This document shows, piece by piece, positions 55,839-63,704 of a stretch of 64,000 bases of DNA. This stretch comes from Streptomyces sp. NRRL S-337 (GTDB taxonomy: Bacteria > Actinomycetota > Actinomycetes > Streptomycetales > Streptomycetaceae), in the NCBI RefSeq assembly GCF_000720175.1, contig NZ_JOIX01000015.1:119815-183814 (forward strand), written 5' to 3'. The number at the start of each line of letters is the position of its first letter. Position 1 is the first letter of the stretch. The notes beneath the pieces are model-generated. The model made no database searches. It saw nothing but the letters and a program-made list of their open reading frames with translations, and was not told where the DNA came from. The position numbers and the translations under genes are program-made.

Positions 55839-56549
55839 TCAGCCTCTCAGCTTGTATCCGAAACCGCGGACCGTCTCGATCCGGTCCTGGCCGATCTTGC
55901 CGCGCAGCCGCTGGACATGGACGTCCACGACCCGGGTGTCACCGCCCCAGCCGTAGTCCCACACCCGCTCCAGCAGCCGGTCGCGCGAGAGGACCGTACC
56001 CGGCGCGTTGGAGAACTCCAGCAGCAGCCGCATCTCGGTCGGCGTCAGCGCCACGTTCTCGCCACCCTTGCGGACCTCCATGCCCTCGGTGTCGACCTCC
56101 AGATCACCGAAGCGCAGCACCGCCTCGTCCGGGCCGGCGTCCGCCGCCGAGGACGGCTTGGCACCGTCCGGGCCGCTGGCATGACCGAAACGGCGCAGCA
56201 CCGCACGGATCCGCGCCACCAGCACCGCCCCGTCGAACGGCTTGGTGACGTAGTCGTCCGCACCCGCCTCCAGGCCCAGCACCACATCGATCGAGTCGGC
56301 CCGCGCCGACAGCATGATCACCGGAACCGTCGACTCGTCACGGATCCGCCGGCACAGACTCACCCCGTCCAGCCCCGGCACCATCACGTCGAGCAGCGCG
56401 ATGTCCGGACGGTCCGCACGGAACGCCTCCAGCCCCGCGAGCCCGTCCGGCATCGCGGTGACCACGAATCCGTCCCGCTCCAGCGCGAGCTGCGTCGCCT
56501 CACGGATGACGTCGTCGTCCTCGACGAAAAGCACATGGGTGTCGGCCAT
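55839..56549 (-). CDS. cseB: Response regulator CseB, OmpR type
   Basis: A 236-residue regulator: receiver domain with VEDDD, D54 in ALLDVMVPGLDG and K in VTKPFD, then a winged helix (LTPTEMRLLLEFSNAPGTVLSRDRLLERVWDYGWGGDTRVVDVHVQRLRGKIG). Phospho-CseB activates the sigE promoter. A short acidic/Ser linker joins the domains. Confidence 0.95.
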   Translation of the reverse strand: MADTHVLFVEDDDVIREATQLALERDGFVVTAMPDGLAGLEAFRADRPDIALLDVMVPGLDGVSLCRRIRDESTVPVIMLSARADSIDVVLGLEAGADDYVTKPFDGAVLVARIRAVLRRFGHASGPDGAKPSSAADAGPDEAVLRFGDLEVDTEGMEVRKGGENVALTPTEMRLLLEFSNAPGTVLSRDRLLERVWDYGWGGDTRVVDVHVQRLRGKIGQDRIETVRGFGYKLRG

Positions 56550-56558
56550 GCGGTTGTC

Positions 56559-57248
56559 TCAACCCTCCGGTCCCGCGCCGCTGTCATCCGGCGCCGGGAT
56601 GCTGTCGACTGTGGTCTTGCTGTAGTCGGTGTGGTACTCGTCGTCCTTGCGGAAGCGGCCGCCCGCCCAGAGGTACGTCGTCACGTCCTCACCGGACGGA
56701 CAGCACACCTGGTCGCCGGCCGCGTAGGTCTGCTTGGAGATCTCCAGCTGACCCTTGTTGACCGCGGCGGAGACCGACGGCTGCTCATTGGCATACACGT
56801 TGTCATACCCGTCCTTCGCCCCGCTGTCCCTGCGGTACACGTAGGACCCGATCCCCACCGAATCCGCGCAGGTCATGACGTTGACGATGACATCGGGCGA
56901 CGAACCGCCGGTCAGCGACGCATACGTCACCTCCACCGGATACTCGTCGGCGGCGCACGGCTTGTACAGGGACTTCTTCACATCCGCGCCGACCTTCGGA
57001 TCGTTGCGCATCAGCCGGACCGCGTCGACCTTCTTGTACCCGGCCGACGTGGTCGGACTCGGCACGCTGCTCGCCGCCCCCTTGCGCACCGGGGTGCTGC
57101 TCGCCGACCCCTCGCTGCGCACACCCTCGCCCCCCGGATTGCACCCGGCCAGCAAAAGGCCGACGGCGGCCACCCCCGCCGTGGCCGCGCCGCCTCTGGT
57201 CAACCCGATCCTGGTCAACCTGTTCCTGGACAATCCGCTCCTGCTCAC
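56559..57248 (-). CDS. cseA: CseA lipoprotein, negative modulator of the sigE response
   Basis: A 229-residue lipoprotein. The lipobox LLLAGC follows a hydrophobic GAATAGVAAVG; the mature part contains VRLMRNDPKVGADVKKSL and CCPSGEDVTTYLW, with paired cysteines likely disulfide-bonded outside. It sits between sigE and cseB as in S. coelicolor, where loss of CseA raises sigE expression. The GTG at 57248 has a weak ribosome-binding site. Confidence 0.88.
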   Translation of the reverse strand: MSRSGLSRNRLTRIGLTRGGAATAGVAAVGLLLAGCNPGGEGVRSEGSASSTPVRKGAASSVPSPTTSAGYKKVDAVRLMRNDPKVGADVKKSLYKPCAADEYPVEVTYASLTGGSSPDVIVNVMTCADSVGIGSYVYRRDSGAKDGYDNVYANEQPSVSAAVNKGQLEISKQTYAAGDQVCCPSGEDVTTYLWAGGRFRKDDEYHTDYSKTTVDSIPAPDDSGAGPEG

Positions 57249-57621
57249 CGTGCTGCTCGCACAGCCGCCGATCCCGCTGCTGTTCGTGAGTGACTGATGT
57301 ACCTGAAGGCCGAGTGACTGCAGTGCCTGGGGGCTCTGAAGGCTCTGAAGTGACGATAGTCGTCGGTCTGCGTGGTGGTCGTGGTCCTCATCGCTGAGTG
57401 AAAGCCGTCGTCGCTACGGAATGCCGTCCGCCGAGCAGCGCGCTGCCGTCCGGCGAAGCCGTTCCTGGAACGTTCCGGGGTGTCCCGAGGTGTACCGAGG
57501 TGTTCGCAGGTATTCCCTGATGCGATTGTGACGCCTCGACCCGTGAACCGTACGGCTCCGGACCACGTGACCGTTTTCACACATTTGTCACGCGCGTGCC
57601 CGGGGAACCGCTCCCCGCACG
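57249..57621. other. sigE-cseA intergenic region, 373 bases, with attenuator
   Basis: Apart from the hairpin at 57595-57621 I see no gene; GAGGTGT-type repeats (GTGTCCCGAGGTGTACCGAGGTG) occur at about 57478-57505. cseABC expression is expected to come mainly from read-through. Confidence 0.55.
57595..57621 (-). terminator. Partial terminator hairpin directly after sigE
   Basis: CGGGGA/TCCCCG (57601-57606 with 57612-57617) extended by CGTG/CACG with a two-base bulge. It abuts the sigE stop codon. In S. coelicolor most sigE transcripts end just after sigE, and this would do the same here. Confidence 0.7.
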
Positions 57622-58188
57622 TCAGGCGGCGCACCGCTCCTGGTCCTGACGCGCCCGGTCCTGCTCGCCGCGCTCCAGCATCCGCGCGTCGATGTCACGG
57701 GCCTGCAGCTCCTGACGCAGCCGCGCCAGCGCACGGTGCAGCGTGCTCTTGACCGTGCCCGTGGACATCCCGAGCGCGGCAGCCGTCTCCTCCGTGCTCA
57801 TCTGCTCCCAGTGCCGCAGAACGACCACGCTGCGCTGCTTGGGAGCCAGCACCCCGAGGATGTCCATCAGCAGCGCCCGGTCCGCGCGCTGCTCGGTGCC
57901 GTCGTCCACGCTCGCGTCCGGCAGCTGCTCGGTGGGCACCTCCTCCAGCTTGCGGGCCCGCCACCACTCCGTACGGGTGTTGATCATGACGCGGCGGAGG
58001 TAGGCGTCGGCCAGCGACTTGTCCGCGATCCCGTCCCAGCGGCCGTACGTACGCACCAGCGCCGTCTGCAGCAGGTCCTGGGCATCGACCGGATCGGGCA
58101 CCAGGCGCCGGGCGCTGCGCAACAGGGCCTCCTGCCGCGTCCGCACGTACTCTTCGAAGTCCAGTACCTTGCCGCCGCTGGTCGCCAT
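57622..58188 (-). CDS. sigE: ECF sigma factor SigE
   Basis: A 188-residue SigE-family sigma factor for cell-envelope stress. Region 2 (FEEYVRTRQEALLRSARRLV, DAQDLLQTALVRTYGRWDGIADKSLADAYLRRVMINTRTEWWRARK) and region 4 (LAPKQRSVVVLRHWEQMSTEETAAALGMSTGTVKSTLHRALARLRQ) are intact, with the linker EEVPTEQLPDASVDD matching known SigE. The ATG at 58188 follows GGAGG. There is no anti-sigma gene; control is transcriptional through CseB/CseC. Confidence 0.95.
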   Translation of the reverse strand: MATSGGKVLDFEEYVRTRQEALLRSARRLVPDPVDAQDLLQTALVRTYGRWDGIADKSLADAYLRRVMINTRTEWWRARKLEEVPTEQLPDASVDDGTEQRADRALLMDILGVLAPKQRSVVVLRHWEQMSTEETAAALGMSTGTVKSTLHRALARLRQELQARDIDARMLERGEQDRARQDQERCAA

Positions 58189-58456
58189 CCCGACGCCTCC
58201 GATCCGCTTGCGATTCCCCACGTTGACTGCGCTGGCGGTCATCTCCAGCACGTGGAAGACGCTACGGAGGGGGTGTTGCGGCGTAATGTGCGTGGGCCCC
58301 ACAGCGAGTGCACGGAAAACCCTCGGTTGTGTAACAGCCCGCCGGGGGTCATACCTCGGGGGGACGGCGAGCCCCGTCCCGTCATACTCCGGACGGACAA
58401 CACCCCCGCCGAAAGGCCCATGAGCCTCACGGCACTCGTCACGACACTCGGGCCCG

Positions 58457-58492
58457 GCGCACGTCACTGCGCACGTCACTGCCCACGTCACA
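58457..58492. repeat. 12-bp tandem repeat, three copies
   Basis: GCGCACGTCACT at 58457-58468 and 58469-58480 (identical), then GCCCACGTCACA at 58481-58492, with looser copies at about 58435-58446 and 58505-58520. It lies 270-300 bases upstream of sigE. Confidence 0.8.
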
Positions 58493-58607
58493 GCAGGCGT
58501 TACGGCACATCTCGGCGCACATGCCCCGGTTACCGAGTTACCGCACCGCCTGGCTGAAGAATCCTCATCCAGCCAATTACCGACCCTTTTCGGCCGTGAA
58601 AGACAGT

Positions 58608-58637
58608 CAGGGGCGGCTGCGAGCGCAGCCGCCCCTG
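58608..58637 (-). terminator. Terminator of mutY
   Basis: Perfect 13-base arms (CAGGGGCGGCTGC and GCAGCCGCCCCTG) around GAGC, 30 bases past the mutY stop. Confidence 0.85.
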
Positions 58638-58667
58638 GGGGTGGGGGTGGGGGTGTCGAGCTCCCGC

Positions 58668-59627
58668 CTACGACAGCGGCAACCGGTACCGGCCACCGCC
58701 CAGCGGCTCCACCAGGCCGTCCGAGACCAGCCCGTCCAGCGCCCGGGCGCGCTGCACCGGCTCGTCCCACACCGCGTCCAGCACCTGCTGCGGAACCGGC
58801 GCCACCGCCTCCCGCAGCACCGCGAGCAGCTTCCCGCGCACCTGCCGGTCGGTACCGGCGTACGTCTGGGTGCGCCGCGGCGGACCGTCGTGCGCCGGGG
58901 AGCCGGCCAGCCGCCACGCGCACCGCGAGGCGATCGGGCAACGGTGGCACTCCGGCGTGCGCGCCGTACACAACAGCGCACCCAGCTCCATCGTGGCCGC
59001 CGCCCAGCGCGCCGCCAGCCCCTCGTCCTCGGGCAGCAGTTGGCGGGCGAGCTTGCGCTCGGCGGCGGTGGTGGCGTTCGGCGGGAACTGCCGGCCGGCC
59101 ACCGCGCGCGCGAACACCCGCCGCACGTTCGTGTCCAGCACCGCGTGCCGCTGCCCGTACGCGAACGAGGCGACCGCTGCGGCGGTGTACTCGCCGACGC
59201 CGGGCAGCGCCAGCAGTTGCGCGTGCTCGCGCGGTACGTCACCGCCGTGCCGCTCCTGTATGGCGGACGCGGCGGCGTGCAGCCGCAGCGCGCGCCGCGG
59301 ATAGCCGAGCCGGCCCCAGGCGCGGACCGCCTCGCCCGGCGCCTCGGCGGCCAGGTCGGCGGGGCGCGGCCAGCGGGCCAACCACTGCTCGTACACCGGC
59401 AGCACTCTGCTGACCGGCGTCTGCTGGAGCATGAACTCGCTCACCATCACACCCCAGGCGCCCGCCTCGGGGCGGCGCCAGGGCAGATCGCGGGCGTGCT
59501 CGTCGAACCAGTCGGTGACCGGCCCGTGCAGCGCGGTCCCGTCTGCGGCCTCCGCGGCCGGAACGGCGGCGGAAGCGGTCTCGGCGGCGTCGGACGTGGC
59601 AGATGAGGTGACAGGCGTCGAAGTCAT
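58668..59627 (-). CDS. mutY: A/G-specific adenine glycosylase
   Basis: A 319-residue base-excision repair enzyme that removes adenine opposite 8-oxoguanine. It has the catalytic Glu in SEFMLQQT, the HhH motif LPGVGEYTAAAVASFAYG, the catalytic Asp in AVLDTNVRRVFAR and the 4Fe-4S loop C-x6-C-x2-C-x5-C (CTARTPECHRCPIASRC). The C-terminal NUDIX-like discrimination domain of longer MutY proteins is absent; the protein ends with a short winged-helix-like segment, as in other Streptomyces. The first ~35 residues are Ala/Ser/Thr low complexity. Confidence 0.93.
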   Translation of the reverse strand: MTSTPVTSSATSDAAETASAAVPAAEAADGTALHGPVTDWFDEHARDLPWRRPEAGAWGVMVSEFMLQQTPVSRVLPVYEQWLARWPRPADLAAEAPGEAVRAWGRLGYPRRALRLHAAASAIQERHGGDVPREHAQLLALPGVGEYTAAAVASFAYGQRHAVLDTNVRRVFARAVAGRQFPPNATTAAERKLARQLLPEDEGLAARWAAATMELGALLCTARTPECHRCPIASRCAWRLAGSPAHDGPPRRTQTYAGTDRQVRGKLLAVLREAVAPVPQQVLDAVWDEPVQRARALDGLVSDGLVEPLGGGRYRLPLS

Positions 59628-60187
59628 GGCACCGACGATCCTGGCACGTCGGCACGCGCCCAGGAAACGCACCGGCCGCGCCCCGCCGCACGCCCACCCA
59701 CTCGCAGGACGACCACATGCGCACGCTTGGCCGCTACCGCCGGTACGCCGCCCCTCGAGACCGACTCCGCAAGCCTCACCAAAACTCATTACACTCCGAG
59801 GGAACTGATTACTCTCCGTAATCGTTGCCGGAATAAGAAGGAGGCGACACGGCGGAACAAGGCAGGGCGAGGCAAGCAGGGGTAGGTAAGCAAGCGGGCT
59901 AGTAGGTAAGGCAGGGCGCCGGGTAGGCAAGGCGGGGCGCGGCAGGCCCGCGCAGGGTGGAGACGCGGAAGGGTGGTCAGGACGCGGCAGGGTCGGGCAA
60001 GGCGGGAACGCGGCAGGGCCGCGCAAGGCGGGGACGCGCCTGGACACGGTCAGCTGGGCGCACGGTCGGCTGGGCAGGTCCCGCTTGAGGTCGGCTCGGG
60101 GCCGGCCGAAGCCCGCAGGAAAATACGCAGGGCGCAGGGCGCAAGGCGCGGGGCGCGGGGTGTAGGGCACAAGGCCGGGATACGGAC
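59628..60187. other. Intergenic region between mutY and the flavin-barrel gene, 560 bases
   Basis: 59780-59830 is AT-rich and contains GATTAC-tctcc-GTAATC (59809-59825), preceded by a partial direct copy (ATTACACTCCG), a possible operator for mutY or the plus-strand gene. An AAGGAGG at 59838-59844 is not followed by a start codon. From about 59845 to 60175 there are degenerate purine-rich repeats (GGCAAGGCGGGG, GCGGCAGGG). No gene found. Confidence 0.55.
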
Positions 60188-61069
60188 ATGGCGAAGACGA
60201 ACGACAGCGACAGGCAGATGCCACAGATGCCACAGACACCAGAAGAGAGCGCCAGACGTACGGCGAAGCCGGGCAACAGCGCCGGCGAGCCCTTGCACGT
60301 GAGCGCCAGTGACCCTGCGCGTGGCGGGGATCCCGTTAGTGGTGGGGGACCCGTACGAGGCGACCGGTCCGCGCGGGGCGACCGGTCCGTGCGCGGCGGC
60401 GAGTCGGTGCATGGTGGCGCGGCAGCCGCGAGCTTCCCGCCCTGCCCGCATGCGATCCAGCAGGCACTGGCCGCCCACACGACGATCACCCTGGCGTACG
60501 TGGACGAGGGCGGCCCCCAGGCCTGCGCGGTCCTGTACGCCACCGACACTGCCGCCGCCCCCGCCGCCCCTGACGCCACAGATGTCACTGGCGCCACCAA
60601 TGCTGACCATGCCGGCCAGGCCGCTGGTGGGGCCGATGGGGCCGATGGGGTTGATGGGGCCGACGTGGTGGAGGCGGCTGAGGAGGCGGCGGAGGGGGCA
60701 GAGGCGGTGGCAGGTGCGGTCGGGGGGCCGGTGCTGTACTTCGTCACGTCGACCACGACCCGCCACGGACGGGCTCTGGCCGACCCGGAGGCTCGGGTGG
60801 CCTTCACGGTGCAGCGCGATGGCCAGGAGTGGAGCGCGCTGACGGGAATTCAGGGCAGGGGTCGCTGCCGGCCTCTGTCGAGCGCCGAGCGGGACGTCGG
60901 CTGGCGGGCCTATACCCGACGCTTCCCCTTCGTCGAGGCGGACGAGCGGCTCCGGGCCGCGTTGGAACGCACCACTCTCTGGGAACTACGCCCTGACTGG
61001 CTGCGGCTGATCGACAACGGCCAGGGCTTCGGTCACAAGGAGGAGTGGCCGCGTCCGGAGGGGGCGTAG
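60188..61069 (+). CDS. Pyridoxamine 5'-phosphate oxidase-family (FMN split-barrel) protein with internal insertion
   Basis: A 293-residue protein. The split-barrel fold is recognisable in two parts: AHTTITLAYVDEGGPQACAVLYATD, and GGPVLYFVTSTTTRHGRALADPEARVAFTV...LTGIQGRGRCRPLS...WLRLIDNGQGFGHKEEW. Between them a ~60-residue Ala/Gly/Asp stretch (60541-60720) interrupts the barrel between two strands. The first ~80 residues are also low complexity (RGDRSARGDRSVRGG). Such proteins bind FMN, F420 or haem; the cofactor is unknown here. Confidence 0.78.
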   Translation: MAKTNDSDRQMPQMPQTPEESARRTAKPGNSAGEPLHVSASDPARGGDPVSGGGPVRGDRSARGDRSVRGGESVHGGAAAASFPPCPHAIQQALAAHTTITLAYVDEGGPQACAVLYATDTAAAPAAPDATDVTGATNADHAGQAAGGADGADGVDGADVVEAAEEAAEGAEAVAGAVGGPVLYFVTSTTTRHGRALADPEARVAFTVQRDGQEWSALTGIQGRGRCRPLSSAERDVGWRAYTRRFPFVEADERLRAALERTTLWELRPDWLRLIDNGQGFGHKEEWPRPEGA

Positions 61070-61387
61070 GCGCTGGGCGCCGCCGGGGACGCTGCTCGCA
61101 CTGTGGCCCGGGGGTGTTGCCCGCACTGTGGCCCGGGGGTGCTGCCCGCACTGTGGCCGGGGGTGCTGCCCGCAGTGGGGGTGGTGGGCTGGTCGTGCGG
61201 GGAGGGGTGGGGTTGGGCGGTGGTGCATGGGGGCGGTGGATGTGTGGGGGTTGGTGGGGTGGAAGGGATGTGTGTGGGGGGTTGGGCGGGTGTGGGCAGT
61301 GGGGGCCAGGCTGATCATGGGAAAAGTTGCAGTCTGATGCGGCGGGTAGTGGCCGGTGCGGCTGCTGATCTCTCGTAGAGTTTCCGC
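61070..61387. repeat. 25-bp minisatellite followed by a G-quadruplex-prone tract
   Basis: Units 61092-61116, 61117-61141 and 61142-61165 (CTGCCCGCACTGTGGCCCGG plus GGGTG), with a partial unit to 61181. From 61175 to 61320 the plus strand is almost free of C, with at least eight runs of four or more G. No gene is supported; frames through it are repeats. Confidence 0.85.
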
Positions 61388-62227
61388 GTGGGATCACTGC
61401 GCAATCCGATCGGGCCGCTTCCCTCCTCCATCTACTGGCGGCGGAGGGCCATTGCGCTGGCCATCGTCGTACTGCTCGTCCTACTGGTCGTGTGGGCCCT
61501 CAACTTGGGCGGCGGCGGCAACAGCGGCGACGAGGGCAAGGGCGGTGCGCACGGCAAGGGCCCCGCGACGTCGATCACGCCCGGACCCTCGTCCCCCGGC
61601 CCGGCGATCAGCCAAAAGCCGGGCGGACGCGGTGAGTCGGGGTCCGGAGGGGCGTCAGGGGAGGACTCCGGTTCCGGCGGTGATGCGGGCTCCTCGGACG
61701 GCGGGAACGGTGGTGCCGGCGGTGAGGACGGCGGGGCCGGCGGTGGTGCCGGGGGCGGGGCGTCGGGTGGCGGCGGGCCGATCGGGCAGGGGTCCGGAAG
61801 GGGCGTTCCGGCCAGTTCTTCGTTGCCCAACTGCACTGATCCGGATGTCGAGTTGGCGCTGCGGAGCGTGAAGAGCTCGTACGCGCCGGGCAAGAAGCCG
61901 CAGTTCGAGCTGACCGTCAAGAACACGGCTGACACGGCCTGCAAGGTGGACCTCGGGCGGAAGGCGGCGGTACTCACGATCAGCGACGCCGCGGGTGACG
62001 ACCGGGTGTGGGCCTCGAACGACTGCCCCGCGGGCACCGCGCCGGCGCTGTTGCAGGTGCCGGCCAACGGCTCCGTGAAGCGCACCGTCGAGTGGGACCG
62101 TCGGGCGAGCGGACCGCAGTGCGCGACGCCCAGTTCCGCCACGGTGCCGGCGGGCAAGTACCGGATCGAGGTCAAGGTGCCGGGATTGAAGTCCGCCCGT
62201 ACGTCGTTCGTTCTGGCTGAGGACTGA
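61388..62227 (+). CDS. Membrane-anchored protein with Gly/Ser linker and C-terminal beta-sandwich-like domain
   Basis: A 279-residue protein conserved in outline in Streptomyces but unnamed. A cytoplasmic start of about 20 residues precedes one membrane helix (AIALAIVVLLVLLVVWAL), then ~100 residues of Gly/Ser/Asp linker and an extracellular domain of ~130 residues (CTDPDVELALRSVKSSYAPGKKPQFELTVKNTADTACKVDLG...) with four Cys that can form two disulfides. The domain looks like an immunoglobulin-like or DUF4232-type fold. GTG start at 61388. Confidence 0.75.
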   Translation: MGSLRNPIGPLPSSIYWRRRAIALAIVVLLVLLVVWALNLGGGGNSGDEGKGGAHGKGPATSITPGPSSPGPAISQKPGGRGESGSGGASGEDSGSGGDAGSSDGGNGGAGGEDGGAGGGAGGGASGGGGPIGQGSGRGVPASSSLPNCTDPDVELALRSVKSSYAPGKKPQFELTVKNTADTACKVDLGRKAAVLTISDAAGDDRVWASNDCPAGTAPALLQVPANGSVKRTVEWDRRASGPQCATPSSATVPAGKYRIEVKVPGLKSARTSFVLAED

Positions 62228-62622
62228 GCGTTCGTCGCGTCCGTCGGCCACCGCGTCTCTTGTACATCTCGGGCGCTTCGCCCATCGCGTCCCTCGCCGA
62301 TCGTCGGGCGCCGTCCATCGTCGGATGTCGGATGTCGGCCGTCGGTGGTTGACGGTTCGCCGTTCGCCGTTCGCCCTCGGAGGTCGGAGGTCGGAGGTCG
62401 GAGGTCGGAGGTCGAACGTCGGCCGTCGGGCGTCGAGCCTCGTGCCGGGCGTTGGGTGTGCGCGTTCGCCTTTGAGCGTTGGGCGTCGGGTTTGAGCGTT
62501 GGGCGTCGGGCGTGAGGCGTCCGTGGTCCGGAAGTGGGGGCTCCGGTAATTCCGCTGGTAGGGATTCCGCTGACGGCGTGCGGTGCTGGTTCGGGTCGGC
62601 GCAGTCCGGCACAGTCGGCGGT
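62228..62622. repeat. Intergenic minisatellites: 7-bp and 20-bp units
   Basis: Five exact copies of GGAGGTC at 62379-62413; a perfect 20-base duplication at 62469-62488 and 62489-62508 (TTTGAGCGTTGGGCGTCGGG); and looser TCGGATGTCGG/GTCGGGCGTCG repeats in between. No gene is supported. The epimerase-like gene's promoter should be near the right end. Confidence 0.85.
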
Positions 62623-63612
62623 ATGAAGCTACTGATGCTGGGCGGTACGGAGTTCGTGGGGCGGGCCGTCACCGAGGCGGCGCTGGCGCGGGGTTGGCAG
62701 GTGACGGTCTTCCACCGAGGGAGGCACGCGGCGCCGGAGGGCGCGACGGCGTTGCACGGTGAACGGGGGGAAGCGGGCCCGGAGGGCCTCGCGGCGTTGC
62801 GGGCGGGGGAATGGGACGCCGTGGTGGACACCTGGAGCGGTGCGCCCTCGGCGGTGCGGGACGCGGCGCGGCTGCTGGCCGGGCGGGTCGGCAGGTATGC
62901 GTACGTGTCCAGCCGGTCGGTGTACACGTACCCGGCGGCGTACGGGCTGGACGAGGACGGGCCGCTGGTGGCGGGCTCCGCGGATGCCATGGACGCCGAG
63001 GACTACGCGGCGGCCAAACGGGGCGGGGAGTTGGCCGCCCTGGAGGCGTTCGGGGAGCGGGCGCTGCTGGTGCGGGCCGGGCTGATCCTCGGGCCGTACG
63101 AGAACATCGGGCGGCTGCCGTGGTGGCTGGGCCGGATCGCCCGTGGTGGGCCGGTGCTCGCGCCGGGGCCGCGGGAGATGGCGCTGCAGTACATCGACGT
63201 GCGCGATCTCGCGGAGTGGACGCTGGACGCGCTGGAGGCCGGGCTCGGCGGGGCGTACAACCTGGTGAGCGAGGTCAGGCACGCCACCATGGGGGAGTTG
63301 CTGGAGAGCTGTGTGAAGGTCACCGGCTCGGACGCGGAGCTGCGCTGGACGGCGCCGGAGGACGTGCTCGCGGCCGGTGTGGAGCCGTGGACCGAGTTGC
63401 CGGTGTGGCTGGCGCCGGGTGAGTTGCGGGATGCGATGTACGGGGCGGATGTGTCCCGGGCGTTGGCAACGGGGCTGCGGTGCCGGCCGGTTGCCGAGAC
63501 GGTGGCCGATACGTGGGCGTGGTTGCGGAGCATCGGCGGGGTGGCGCCGCAGCGTCCGGACCGGCCGGCGGTGGGGCTGGCGGCGGCGAAGGAGGCGGCG
63601 GTCCTGCGGTAG
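62623..63612 (+). CDS. NAD(P)-dependent epimerase/reductase-like protein (extended SDR)
   Basis: A 329-residue protein: nucleotide motif MLGGTEFVGRAV (GxxxxxG), YVSSRSVYTYP as the Ser region, and YAAAKRGGE as the YxxxK catalytic pair, then QYIDVRDLAEWTLDALEAG and GAYNLVSE typical of extended short-chain dehydrogenases. The substrate is unknown; it resembles the isoflavone-reductase/epimerase group in actinobacteria. It starts 395 bases after the membrane protein. Confidence 0.87.
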   Translation: MKLLMLGGTEFVGRAVTEAALARGWQVTVFHRGRHAAPEGATALHGERGEAGPEGLAALRAGEWDAVVDTWSGAPSAVRDAARLLAGRVGRYAYVSSRSVYTYPAAYGLDEDGPLVAGSADAMDAEDYAAAKRGGELAALEAFGERALLVRAGLILGPYENIGRLPWWLGRIARGGPVLAPGPREMALQYIDVRDLAEWTLDALEAGLGGAYNLVSEVRHATMGELLESCVKVTGSDAELRWTAPEDVLAAGVEPWTELPVWLAPGELRDAMYGADVSRALATGLRCRPVAETVADTWAWLRSIGGVAPQRPDRPAVGLAAAKEAAVLR

Positions 63613-63704
63613 GCCCCGGGGGACTTCGGGCGGAGCGGGTCGGGGGCGGGGGCGGGCGGCGGTGGTTGGAGGGGGGATCTTCCTGCCCGCACCTGGTGGG
63701 AGGG

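Larger units (their letters stand above)
58189..58667. other. sigE promoter region and mutY 3' region, 479 bases
   Basis: The sigE promoter with its CseB target should lie within about 200 bases upstream of 58188. A 12-base tandem repeat (GCGCACGTCACT, three copies, 58457-58492) and the mutY terminator (58608-58637) are also here. No gene is convincing. Confidence 0.5.

Noticed and set aside
61100..61380. G-rich open frames in the plus strand after the PPOX gene
   Set aside because: They consist of a 25-bp minisatellite and G-runs translating to Gly/Val/Trp; not gene-like.
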